Assembly (NCBI GenBank): GCA_016215465.1
Contig: JACRJT010000032.1
Location: 1-49,308, forward strand
Source: Nitrososphaerota archaeon
Lineage (GTDB): Archaea > Thermoproteota > Nitrososphaeria > Nitrososphaerales > Nitrosopumilaceae
Direction of reading: 5' to 3'
DNA: 49,308 bases
Part shown: one piece after another, positions 24,866 to 32,110 of the stretch
How positions within the stretch are numbered: the first letter of the stretch is position 1
Layout: every line of letters starts with the position of its first letter
Program-made: the position numbers and the translations under genes
The notes under the pieces: generated by a model
What the model saw: the letters and a program-made list of their open reading frames with translations, nothing else
Database searches by the model: none
Told to the model about the DNA's origin: nothing

Positions 24866-26605
24866 TCATATATTACGCAAGTACGATAACTCAAAGTAAA
24901 AAGTCGAGCCTGTCTTTCCATCACTTTCAACCCAAATTTTGCCATTTAATTTTTCAATTATTCCCTTAGATATGGCAAGACCAAGACCTGTCCCCCCAGC
25001 TTTTCGTCTTTCTGAAGTATCTATCTGGTAGAATTTTTTGAATAGTTCTGGTTGTTTACTTGGTGGAATTCCGATTCCGTTATCTTTGACATAAAATTTT
25101 ATTTTATCATTTTCTTTGTATGCCCCAACCTCGATTTTGGCATTTTGGTTTGGCGTAAACTTTATTGCGTTTGAGATCAAATTGTCAAAAACTTGGCGCA
25201 AACGTGTTTTGTCTGTCTTTACAGTCAATTCTTTTACAGGAACATTCACGGTAAACTCCTTGCCTTTTTCTCGTAATATCTTATAACTTGTGTTCAGTCC
25301 TTCAAAAAGTTCATCGATTGACACATCCTCGATTTCAAATCTCATCTTGTCCAAATCCAACTTTCTTGCATCCATTATGTCGCTAACCAAAGATTCTAAC
25401 CGTTTTGCACTTTTTTCAATGGTGTCAATTGATTCCAGCTGTTCATTGTTCAATTCTCCCAACATTTTGTTCTTTAGCATCTTGCAATAACCTATGATTG
25501 GCACTAGCGGCGTCTTGAGCTCATGAGTTACCATGGCTGAAAACTCTTCTTTTTGAATATCAACTTGCTTGATTTGCTCTGTTTTTAGATCTAGCTCAGA
25601 ATTGATCCGTTTTAGTCGATTTGAGAGTTCCAGGTTGGTATTTATTTTTCTGATCATAAAAAATCCCGCAACGCTTGTGATTGTGATTACTATACTAATC
25701 ATCATGATCGCTTCATTTCTCATGGAGATTGATGATGCGAACGTATCATGATGTGGCTGAATTGACATGATTGACCACTCGTGTATTCCGACAGGGATGG
25801 TTTTGAAGGCTATGAACATGTCATTTCCATCAATTGCTTTCGTAACGGTGCTAACGTCGCTTCTAGATTGTTCACTCAAATCCAAAGTAAACTTTCTAAT
25901 CTCAGTATCAGATTCGGATTTTCTAGAATCTGCCACTATGTTATTATTGTGATCTACGATGAGCAAATACTCGTTTTGTCCCAAATTAATTGTAGCCAGC
26001 GATTTTTGAAGTGTGCCGAGATTAAGAGCCCCAACAAAGATCCCATTCAAAGTCAGGTTAGAATTATCGTATATCGGAACTGCTATGCCTATCACGTTGT
26101 GCTTTTCATTGGCAGAGACATAGACCTCGCTTACATATGTTGAATCAGTGCTAATTGCGCCACGATACCAATCCCTAAAGGCAAAGTTCAATTGCGAGAG
26201 TTTGATCTGCGAATAAAACGGTTCTAAAAAATAGATGTCGCCATTAGGCATTGCATAAAAAACATAATCAAGATCAAATCTTTTATCAAGCATCTTTTTT
26301 GCTATTTCTCTTTTCTCAGAGTCTGCATCATCAGGTATGCCTTTCAGCTGATCAGAGATTAAATTTGAATATGCCGGAGGTTTCGTCATTGGGGAAGTTT
26401 GACCAGCCATCTCTATTATTCCAGCAGCGTATTGCAATCTTAATGCAAAACGTGATGATAGCAGTGTAACTTCATTTATTTTTGTTTTTGTTATTTCGTC
26501 ATTCAGTCTTTTGATCTCATTATTTGTGTAAATAGACAATATCCCCACAATTAACGCCGTAGTAGAAATCAAAATTATGATTGTTAATGTTATTTCTCTG
26601 TTCAA
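24866..26605 (-). CDS. Membrane sensor histidine kinase with extracytoplasmic Cache domain
   Basis: A 579-residue kinase. The N-terminal helix (about 5-27) and a second one (about 299-318) flank an extracytoplasmic sensor of dCache type, with typical phrases DYVFYAMPNGDIYFLEPF, DWYRGAI and IVDHNNNIVADSR. A linker leads to HisKA with H361 in FSAMVTHELKTPLVPIIGY, then the ATPase domain with the N-box (NLISNAIKFTPNQN), DNGIGIPPSKQPELFKKFYQ and GGTGLGLAISKGI. It starts with ATG at 26605 and is first in the kinase / regulator / HisKA-protease operon. The ligand is unknown; Cache domains usually bind small organic molecules. Confidence 0.94.
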   Translation of the reverse strand: MNREITLTIIILISTTALIVGILSIYTNNEIKRLNDEITKTKINEVTLLSSRFALRLQYAAGIIEMAGQTSPMTKPPAYSNLISDQLKGIPDDADSEKREIAKKMLDKRFDLDYVFYAMPNGDIYFLEPFYSQIKLSQLNFAFRDWYRGAISTDSTYVSEVYVSANEKHNVIGIAVPIYDNSNLTLNGIFVGALNLGTLQKSLATINLGQNEYLLIVDHNNNIVADSRKSESDTEIRKFTLDLSEQSRSDVSTVTKAIDGNDMFIAFKTIPVGIHEWSIMSIQPHHDTFASSISMRNEAIMMISIVITITSVAGFFMIRKINTNLELSNRLKRINSELDLKTEQIKQVDIQKEEFSAMVTHELKTPLVPIIGYCKMLKNKMLGELNNEQLESIDTIEKSAKRLESLVSDIMDARKLDLDKMRFEIEDVSIDELFEGLNTSYKILREKGKEFTVNVPVKELTVKTDKTRLRQVFDNLISNAIKFTPNQNAKIEVGAYKENDKIKFYVKDNGIGIPPSKQPELFKKFYQIDTSERRKAGGTGLGLAISKGIIEKLNGKIWVESDGKTGSTFYFELSYLRNI

Positions 26606-26782
26606 GTATTAGTGTCACAATTCCAATTTTTTATTCTTTTAGTACTAAATACTTGCATACGTATGTTTATTGCCATTAATAGATTAATTTTTCACCTAGG
26701 CCCGAGTACAAAATCTACAACTCTGCCACACCCACAATAATAAAGAAATCTTACATATGCGCCAATAAAGGAATGGATCGAA

Positions 26783-26911
26783 GTGGTTCGAGGGACCGTT
26801 GGTCTCGAATCTCTGGCATCTAAAACTGGCAGAAGGTCATTGTGGGGCTTAGAATACCACTGCCAAATTTTTTGCAGAAGGGTAATAAATCATCCAGGAT
26901 CTACAGCCTAA
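26783..26911 (+). CDS. Possible small protein, 42 residues
   Basis: A GTG at 26783 opens a frame to TAA at 26909-26911 whose peptide (VVRGTVGLESLASKTGRRSL, then WGLEYHCQIFCRRVINH) has a protein-like composition. A TATA-like ttacatat at 26751-26758 is at leaderless distance. It lies in the 339-base gap between the divergent sensor kinase and TPR genes. No family recognised; it may be a remnant. Confidence 0.3.
   Translation: MVRGTVGLESLASKTGRRSLWGLEYHCQIFCRRVINHPGSTA
26787..26809. repeat. Hairpin with GG bulge
   Basis: ttcga (26787-26791) and gacc (26794-26797) pair with ggtc (26801-26804) and tcgaa (26805-26809) across a three-base loop, leaving a GG bulge. It lies between the divergent sensor kinase and TPR genes. 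The ttcga arm resembles the palindrome at 27865-27880. Confidence 0.4.
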
Positions 26912-26944
26912 ATTTTTTATTTCACTTGTGGAAAATTAAACTGA

Positions 26945-27409
26945 TTGAAAAAGAAATCACCAAATTTTAAGAAAGATGCAGTATATGCAAAAGATGAATC
27001 TTCCTACAAAGCCACTGAAAAGAAAGAACTCGTTAAACTTTTGATCTCCGGTTCACGACTGTATGATAATGGAAAATATCCTGAAGCGATTTCCGAGTTT
27101 GATAAAGCACTAATCATTGCACCAAATGATCCTATAGCACTTTCTAACAAGGCTGGAGCTCTTATTGATATGAACGAATACGAAAAAGCCATACCATTAT
27201 TAGAAAAAGCATTAACGGTTGATCCGTTTATGGCTGGCGCATTATACAACAAAGCAGCCTACCTATCCATGATGGGCGAAATCAATGAAGCGTTATCATA
27301 CCTTGATAGGGCAATCAAAATCAATCCCAATATGGCAAAACTTGCAAAAAACGACAAAGATTTTCTATATGTCCGGAATTTGCCAGGATTCTCAGTAATT
27401 GTAGATTGA
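26945..27409 (+). CDS. TPR-repeat protein
   Basis: A 154-residue soluble protein with three tetratricopeptide repeats: SGSRLYDNGKYPEAISEFDKALIIAPND, SNKAGALIDMNEYEKAIPLLEKALTVDP and YNKAAYLSMMGEINEALSYLDRAIKINPN. The N-terminus is charged. TPR proteins bind other proteins; its position among the signalling genes suggests an adaptor, which is inference. The start is a TTG at 26945. Confidence 0.85.
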   Translation: MKKKSPNFKKDAVYAKDESSYKATEKKELVKLLISGSRLYDNGKYPEAISEFDKALIIAPNDPIALSNKAGALIDMNEYEKAIPLLEKALTVDPFMAGALYNKAAYLSMMGEINEALSYLDRAIKINPNMAKLAKNDKDFLYVRNLPGFSVIVD

Positions 27410-27465
27410 ATCGTTTCAGCAATCAAAAACAAATTTATTCGCTTCAAAATTTTACTAAAAACCCC

Positions 27466-27828
27466 TCACACATTCTTGTACTTCTCTACTATTTCTTCAA
27501 GTATTTCCGGGGCAAACGGCTTGAAAAGAACCTCCGTAGGTTTTAGTTCGGATAGTTTTTGCTTACTGTCGCTCCGCAGATCTGCTGTCACCACTATGAC
27601 CTTTGCGTCGGGATTGATTGCTCTGATCTTTTCTAGCGCGTAAAACCCGTCGTAATCTGCCATCATAAGATCCAAAAACACCAAATCTGGTTTGTATTGC
27701 TCATACGATTCGACTGCATCTTTTCCATTGTAACCCTTTGCCAGTACATTCACGTTTAACATTTCCAAATAATCGGCAAAAACTTCGACGGTATCGCGGT
27801 CGTCATCAATTATGATTGCACTTGTCAA
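27466..27828 (-). CDS. Single-domain response regulator
   Basis: A 120-residue receiver domain: IIIDDDRD acidic pocket, phosphoacceptor D53 in LVFLDLMMADYDG, VVTAD switch and LFKPFA lysine. It has no output domain. It is more similar to the regulator at 28038-28433 (shared GYxGKDAV and GFxALExIR) than to the one at 24459, so it probably arose by local duplication. The 209-base gap upstream and its own palindrome suggest a separate promoter. Confidence 0.92.
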   Translation of the reverse strand: MTSAIIIDDDRDTVEVFADYLEMLNVNVLAKGYNGKDAVESYEQYKPDLVFLDLMMADYDGFYALEKIRAINPDAKVIVVTADLRSDSKQKLSELKPTEVLFKPFAPEILEEIVEKYKNV

Positions 27829-27864
27829 CTCATCAGTATAAGAAAATTGGTTAATAACCTACAG

Positions 27865-27880
27865 CTTCGATGAATCGAAG
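27865..27880. promoter_or_regulatory. Perfect palindrome upstream of a response regulator gene
   Basis: cttcgat (27865-27871) and atcgaag (27874-27880) form a perfect 7-bp inverted repeat with a two-base centre, 36 bases before the start of the regulator gene at 27828. Size and position fit a dimeric repressor site. Confidence 0.4.
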
Positions 27881-28037
27881 TTGAAATAGCTTGGCATACG
27901 CTGTTTTTCTAAAAAGGTGTTACAAAGGTGAGAATTAGGATCGGGATTAAGATTTTACAGTTGCAATAACCAAAAAAACCCGATTTATAGAAAAACACAA
28001 AAACAAGTCCTACTGTCAAGAGCCAATTTTCACAATT

Positions 28038-28433
28038 CTAGCGTTTTTTTGCCATCAACTCATTTAGTATTCGTATGATTTTTTTAATTTCAAAAGGCTT
28101 GTACACAATGGCAGAGGCTCCTAGTTGCCGTAATCTGTCTTCTGTCTGCGCTGTAAGATCTGCTGTGATCATGATTACTGTGGCATCGGGGCTTGTTTTT
28201 CGAATGTTTTCTAGTGCAAAAAACCCGTCATGGGGTTTAGGCATCATGACATCCAAAAAAACTACCCTTGGCCGCAATTTCTCGTACATTTTTACTGCAT
28301 CCTTTCCTGTGTAGCCAGTTCCTATCACCCTTATTCCATTAAACTGAAGAAATTCAGTAAAAGTTACAACTGTGTTATCGTCATCATCGATAATAATTGC
28401 AGTCAGATCTGCATCTTTCATCCTATTTCGCAC
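28038..28433 (-). CDS. Single-domain response regulator coupled to a metzincin gene
   Basis: A 131-residue receiver domain with IIIDDDDN, phosphoacceptor D61 in VVFLDVMMPKPHDG, MITAD and VYKPFE. Its start at 28433 lies 11 bases inside the end of the membrane metalloprotease gene, so the two are translationally coupled; a second ATG four codons later is just past the overlap. It has no attached output domain. Confidence 0.92.
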   Translation of the reverse strand: MRNRMKDADLTAIIIDDDDNTVVTFTEFLQFNGIRVIGTGYTGKDAVKMYEKLRPRVVFLDVMMPKPHDGFFALENIRKTSPDATVIMITADLTAQTEDRLRQLGASAIVYKPFEIKKIIRILNELMAKKR

Positions 28434-29337
28434 ACACCGTTTTGTCCATTGTCACTCCATCATATAGCTGGGAAATTGCGTCAGTATCGCATTCAGAAAT
28501 GTATGGGACTTGCATGCTTATGGTAGGTGCCATAAGATCTTCAGGGGCTGTCGAATGACCAAGACCGATTGCATGACCGAACTCATGTCGTATAATTGTG
28601 GCAAGTTCCTCATCAGAAAGGCTGTCCACATCATAAATGACAATCTGCGACTTGAGGATCTCGTCCCCGTCAACTGTTGACTTTGTAAATCCCGAATAGC
28701 CGTCTTGGTCTTTTAGCGTGGATAGTTTTATGACTATATTTCCTATTCCAGATTCAGATTCAATTATTTTGAATTTGGTCGGTATTGAGTATTTTGTTTT
28801 TATCGTCGAAGATTCCTCCAATGCACCCTTCCAACCAGCAAAGTAAGTCGAGCTGGTGCCTAGCCCTTTGTGAGTGATAGAGTCATCTATGCTTATTCGA
28901 TCCGTTGAAAGAATGGCGTTTTTTATTGATTTTATTTTATGCTCGTCAACTATACCTGAATTTGCGATATTTACAACTAGTGTGGATTCTGCATCGATTT
29001 TCCAAAATTTCCATGTGTCCACAGTATCGCCCCTAAGATTTTCAACCACGTATTTTGTCTTGAATGGCATTCCAGTATCATCTGACTTTAATTGGTTAAT
29101 TGTGATAACTGATCCGCTTGCAATGACTGCACATACTGTTATGCAATAAATTGTTTTGAGATTGATTCGTTTTTTTAATATTTTTGTATTTGACTCAGAT
29201 GTGACTTTTGCAGCTAATGCATATGATAGGACATTTCTTTGATTTTCAAGTATCTCGATTTTATTTTTCATTATTTTGGTTATGTGTGCAAATATGATCT
29301 TTTGTTGCTCAAGATCTATTATTCTCTCTTGCTCCAA
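28423..29337 (-). CDS. Membrane-anchored metzincin protease with cytosolic coiled coil
   Basis: A 304-residue protein. Residues 1-60 form a charged coiled coil without a HisKA domain, followed by a membrane helix (about 61-80) and a C-terminal protease domain carrying HEFGHAIGLGH (251-261) and PEDLMAP. The region 90-300 is paralogous to the C-terminus of the 23064-24452 fusion: both read NLRGDTxDT, then IDDSxxHKG, and end in a YISxCDxDxIxxLYDG pattern. Two cysteines near the end (SECD, VCAK) match the paralogue and may form a disulphide. The start is a TTG three bases past the stop of the ORF at 29340-29594. The following response regulator overlaps it. Confidence 0.87.
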   Translation of the reverse strand: MEQERIIDLEQQKIIFAHITKIMKNKIEILENQRNVLSYALAAKVTSESNTKILKKRINLKTIYCITVCAVIASGSVITINQLKSDDTGMPFKTKYVVENLRGDTVDTWKFWKIDAESTLVVNIANSGIVDEHKIKSIKNAILSTDRISIDDSITHKGLGTSSTYFAGWKGALEESSTIKTKYSIPTKFKIIESESGIGNIVIKLSTLKDQDGYSGFTKSTVDGDEILKSQIVIYDVDSLSDEELATIIRHEFGHAIGLGHSTAPEDLMAPTISMQVPYISECDTDAISQLYDGVTMDKTVCAK

Positions 29338-29339
29338 AT

Positions 29340-29594
29340 TTAATATCTCACCAATTCTTCAGATTCTAAAAAAAGTATGTCTGCGAATTTGTGTGGATTT
29401 TTAAATGACACGTCAATCATTGATGGTTTGTTTGTTGTGTTACTGTCTTTTTGTTTTTTGCAGTTTGCATTTTTATTATCAACAAAAAACTTGATCATGG
29501 ATCTATTACTCATTCTAAACATAACAGTAACCGTTTGTCTAAAATGGACAGACAAAACTTTATATCCTTCAACTGTTTTTTTCACAAAAAACAT
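29340..29594 (-). CDS. Possible small protein upstream of the metzincin gene
   Basis: An open frame of 84 codons, or 57 from the ATG at 29513 (MSNRSMIKFFVDNKN). The C-terminal stretch KPSMIDVSFKNPHKFADILFLESEELVRY is protein-like. Its stop lies three bases before the TTG start of the metzincin gene, so translational coupling is possible. The two could also be parts of one longer ancestral N-terminus separated by a frame change. No family recognised. Confidence 0.4.
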   Translation of the reverse strand: MFFVKKTVEGYKVLSVHFRQTVTVMFRMSNRSMIKFFVDNKNANCKKQKDSNTTNKPSMIDVSFKNPHKFADILFLESEELVRY

Positions 29595-29838
29595 GCTAAA
29601 TCACGCCTATCGTTTTTTCGTGATTTCATATGGTATTACCTTCTCATCATTTTTAGAAAAATAAACATGTAAGAACAATTTATCATTTAATCTTCTTTGA
29701 AAATACCAAGACAAAGTTTAGTGACATTTTGTAGCATCATTTAAGAATCTCAAAATCAGCAAATTATGCACAAAACGGGTATAAAATAGTCTCATAATGG
29801 TATATCTGGGTTCCCGCTAGAATCTGTTTTAAAATGAC
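29595..29838. other. Intergenic region with an orphan TATA box
   Basis: No gene-sized frame is seen. A strong TATA sequence (tataaaata, 29780-29788) on the plus strand is followed by a seven-codon frame starting at the ATG near 29797. It points into the 3' end of the JAMM gene, so it may drive a small or antisense RNA. Confidence 0.35.
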
Positions 29839-30240
29839 TTAGACTATTTTCACAGAAACCTGGACCATGCTTGATTCCAAAATGTAAGCCTTGAAATCAT
29901 TATGTTTATTTGAAAATATCACCCATACGACTGGATTTCCGACCATGAATTCTTTATCTGTCAAAGAAGGAACGGCCTCAGAATGCGGATGGGAATGAAA
30001 TATTCCAATCACATCAAGTTTTTTCCGCTCTGCCTCTTTGTATCCTTTGAGCAGTTCCTCGTTTGAAATTGTAAAGTTTATTGGGGATTTCTCTACGTTC
30101 TCTACCAAAAAGACATCCTTTACAGTACATGTTTTGGAATCGTCAGTTCCAAACAAAAGCGCGCACGACTCGTTTGGAAAATTACTTTGTGCATGCTTTA
30201 CAAGAATTTCCTTTTGATTTTCTGTAAGGACTATTTCCAA
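29839..30240 (-). CDS. JAMM/MPN+ metalloprotease
   Basis: A 133-residue protein of the Rpn11/Mov34-like JAB1-MPN family, zinc isopeptidases that remove ubiquitin-like tags or act in sulphur-carrier processing. The full JAMM motif is visible: E24 in FPNESCALLFG and HSHPHSEAVPSLTD with H82, H84, S92 and D95 (HxH-x7-S-xx-D). The frame is open 16 codons further upstream inside the blue copper gene, but a TTG at 30240 just past that gene's stop gives a family-like N-terminus (MEIVLTENQKEILVKHAQ). Its substrate may be an archaeal ubiquitin-like modifier; Cdc48 is encoded at 34.4 kb. Confidence 0.85.
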   Translation of the reverse strand: MEIVLTENQKEILVKHAQSNFPNESCALLFGTDDSKTCTVKDVFLVENVEKSPINFTISNEELLKGYKEAERKKLDVIGIFHSHPHSEAVPSLTDKEFMVGNPVVWVIFSNKHNDFKAYILESSMVQVSVKIV

Positions 30241-30242
30241 AC

Positions 30243-31508
30243 TTATTCTACGGTAACCTTTCCAGTCATCCATGGATGGACCATGCAATAATATGGATAC
30301 TCGCCGCTTGATTCAAACTTGAACGAAAATGTTTTTCCTGCTGGAAGTAAACTACTGTCAAATGTTCCGTCTGGAGTTGCGTCCATTCCACTAGTTACTG
30401 TATGTGCGGCGGTGTCGTCATTTGTCCATGTTACTGTGTTTCCTGTTACTATTGTTATGGAACTTGGTATGAAGCACTCGTTAGTTGCCTCACATCCTGG
30501 AACAGATGAGCCTGCTGGAATTGAAACAATTGTCTCTGCAAGTTGTTCTTCGGTTGGAGGTGCTTCGACTGGTTCTTCGGCTGGCTCCTGTGGGGTGATT
30601 GGTGCAGTCTCAGCTGGAACTTCTGCTGGAGTTTCGCTTGGTGTTGGTTCTGGAATTACTGAACTTGGTTCACTCACCGTTGCATCCTCTGTGAGTTTTG
30701 CTTCTGGTTGTTCTGTTACGTCGCCTAACTCAAACGATGCTGTCATAAACGGATGTACGATACACATGTAGTCATATTTGCCTGGGCTGAGTTTCGCAGT
30801 GTCCAGCTTGAATGTATCTCCTGCACTGATAAGACTTGAGTCAAATGCGGCGCCTGCATCTGCGGCACTCGTAACCGTATGCGCTGCGACATCATCGTTT
30901 GTCCATTCGATGACATTGCCAATTGGCACCTGCGCCATATCTGGATCATAGTCTGGATTTCCCTGTATTGATGAATCTTTGAGAATTGAAATCTTGAATA
31001 CTGGCGCAGTTGATACTGGAGCTGCTGGCATTTCTTCTTCGACTGGAGGTGGGACAAGATACTGGGATGGTCCAATTAGGCCAAAGGCAACATAAGACGC
31101 AACTGCTACGCCAACTGCTAGTATGAAAATTATTGATACTGGTTTTGCGTACTGGGGCATCTTCATGGTTACATATGCAATGACGATTGCCGGAACTGCT
31201 ATTATCAGCATGACCCCTGCAAATGTTGGAATTGTTGTTACTGAGTTAAAGTTAAGCGCTGCAAGTCCAAACGAAAAGGAAATTCCCAAAATTACCAAAG
31301 TAGTAGCCTTTGCTTTGTTGCTAGTCGACACCCCTCCTTCTAAAATTCCGGCAGCCAAAAAGATCAGACCCAAGAAAAGTGTAAGCCCTGTTAATGCATG
31401 CATTCCATCGATAAACGTATGAGCTATTCCCGAATATGCAATAGTAACACCTGTTATGCCTATGGCAGTAAGACCCATCCCTGGCATCATGAGGTCCCAA
31501 TTACTCAT
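30243..31508 (-). CDS. Membrane blue copper protein with two cupredoxin domains
   Basis: A 421-residue protein with about five N-terminal membrane helices (to residue 146) and two extracytoplasmic plastocyanin-like domains joined by a Pro/Glu/Thr-rich linker (about 264-325). Both copper sites are complete: H210, C249, H252, M255 (CIVHPFM) and H369, C408, H411, M414 (CMVHPWM). Each also has the preceding WTNDD-AAHTVTS phrase. In ammonia-oxidising archaea such proteins replace haem carriers in electron transfer; that role comes from knowledge of the group. The JAMM gene follows within 3 bases. Confidence 0.93.
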   Translation of the reverse strand: MSNWDLMMPGMGLTAIGITGVTIAYSGIAHTFIDGMHALTGLTLFLGLIFLAAGILEGGVSTSNKAKATTLVILGISFSFGLAALNFNSVTTIPTFAGVMLIIAVPAIVIAYVTMKMPQYAKPVSIIFILAVGVAVASYVAFGLIGPSQYLVPPPVEEEMPAAPVSTAPVFKISILKDSSIQGNPDYDPDMAQVPIGNVIEWTNDDVAAHTVTSAADAGAAFDSSLISAGDTFKLDTAKLSPGKYDYMCIVHPFMTASFELGDVTEQPEAKLTEDATVSEPSSVIPEPTPSETPAEVPAETAPITPQEPAEEPVEAPPTEEQLAETIVSIPAGSSVPGCEATNECFIPSSITIVTGNTVTWTNDDTAAHTVTSGMDATPDGTFDSSLLPAGKTFSFKFESSGEYPYYCMVHPWMTGKVTVE

Positions 31509-31612
31509 TTGTGCTTGATGCCTAATGCGAGGTACTTATTCCTTTTGCACCACGATCGACTCAAAGAAACTAAATGCCTGTGATTGGACCCTACTGCAAT
31601 TAAAGTGCAGTT

Positions 31613-31735
31613 TTACCGCATTTGACTTGGCATGATCTTTCTCCATTTTACATGCATCTCGTTTGCCGCCTGACCCAACCTGGCATTAGAGTGAAGTGTT
31701 TTGGATGCACCAGTTGATCTGTGACTTTGTGTCAT
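31613..31735 (-). CDS. Small basic protein, 40 residues
   Basis: ATG at 31735 to TAA at 31613 encodes a polar basic peptide starting MTQSHRSTGASKTL and containing GQAANEMHVKWRKIMP. An AT-rich ttttaattaa on the minus strand ends about 24 bases upstream, fitting a leaderless promoter. The 318-base gap between the blue copper gene and the 31827 gene holds nothing else gene-like except a perfect actgca/tgcagt hairpin at 31593-31611 just beyond its stop. No family recognised. Confidence 0.5.
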   Translation of the reverse strand: MTQSHRSTGASKTLHSNARLGQAANEMHVKWRKIMPSQMR

Positions 31736-31826
31736 GCGATAAAATGCCTGAGTTTAATTAAAACGAATAATTTGTTTGAAACGATCACCAAATAATTAAT
31801 CTTGATGGTGTGGGCATTACTATCAA

Positions 31827-32057
31827 ATGCAACCTGCCAATAAAACCAGGATCGCCCTAGTCGTTGGAATCAGTCTTATTATTTCCGTTGCGTCCATGGT
31901 AGGGCTTCCTTTCACGAGCTCGCAATCCTCTGTGCAAAAAGTTTCTCATGAGACCATCACGAAGCTAGAAGCGTCTGAAGAAAAAATCCTCGGTTTTGCC
32001 GTACAGGAAAAAGCAGAGCTAGAATCCAAAATGGGTGGAAAAATCAATCTTCCATGA
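31827..32057 (+). CDS. Small secreted or membrane-anchored protein
   Basis: A 76-residue protein with an N-terminal hydrophobic segment (IALVVGISLIISVASMVGLPF) after a short basic stretch, then a polar helical tail rich in Glu and Lys (HETITKLEASEEKIL). It fits an anchored or exported small helix. No function is known. It is followed by the convergent secreted metzincin gene. Confidence 0.65.
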   Translation: MQPANKTRIALVVGISLIISVASMVGLPFTSSQSSVQKVSHETITKLEASEEKILGFAVQEKAELESKMGGKINLP

Positions 32058-32110
32058 TGTGATTTTGTTTTCTATATCTGACTTATTGGATGATTTTCAT
32101 ACCTGATTGC

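Noticed and set aside
29780-29838. Possible tRNA fragment (ggttcccgc) behind a TATA box
   Set aside because: No cloverleaf arms or anticodon stem can be drawn; kept only as an orphan promoter.
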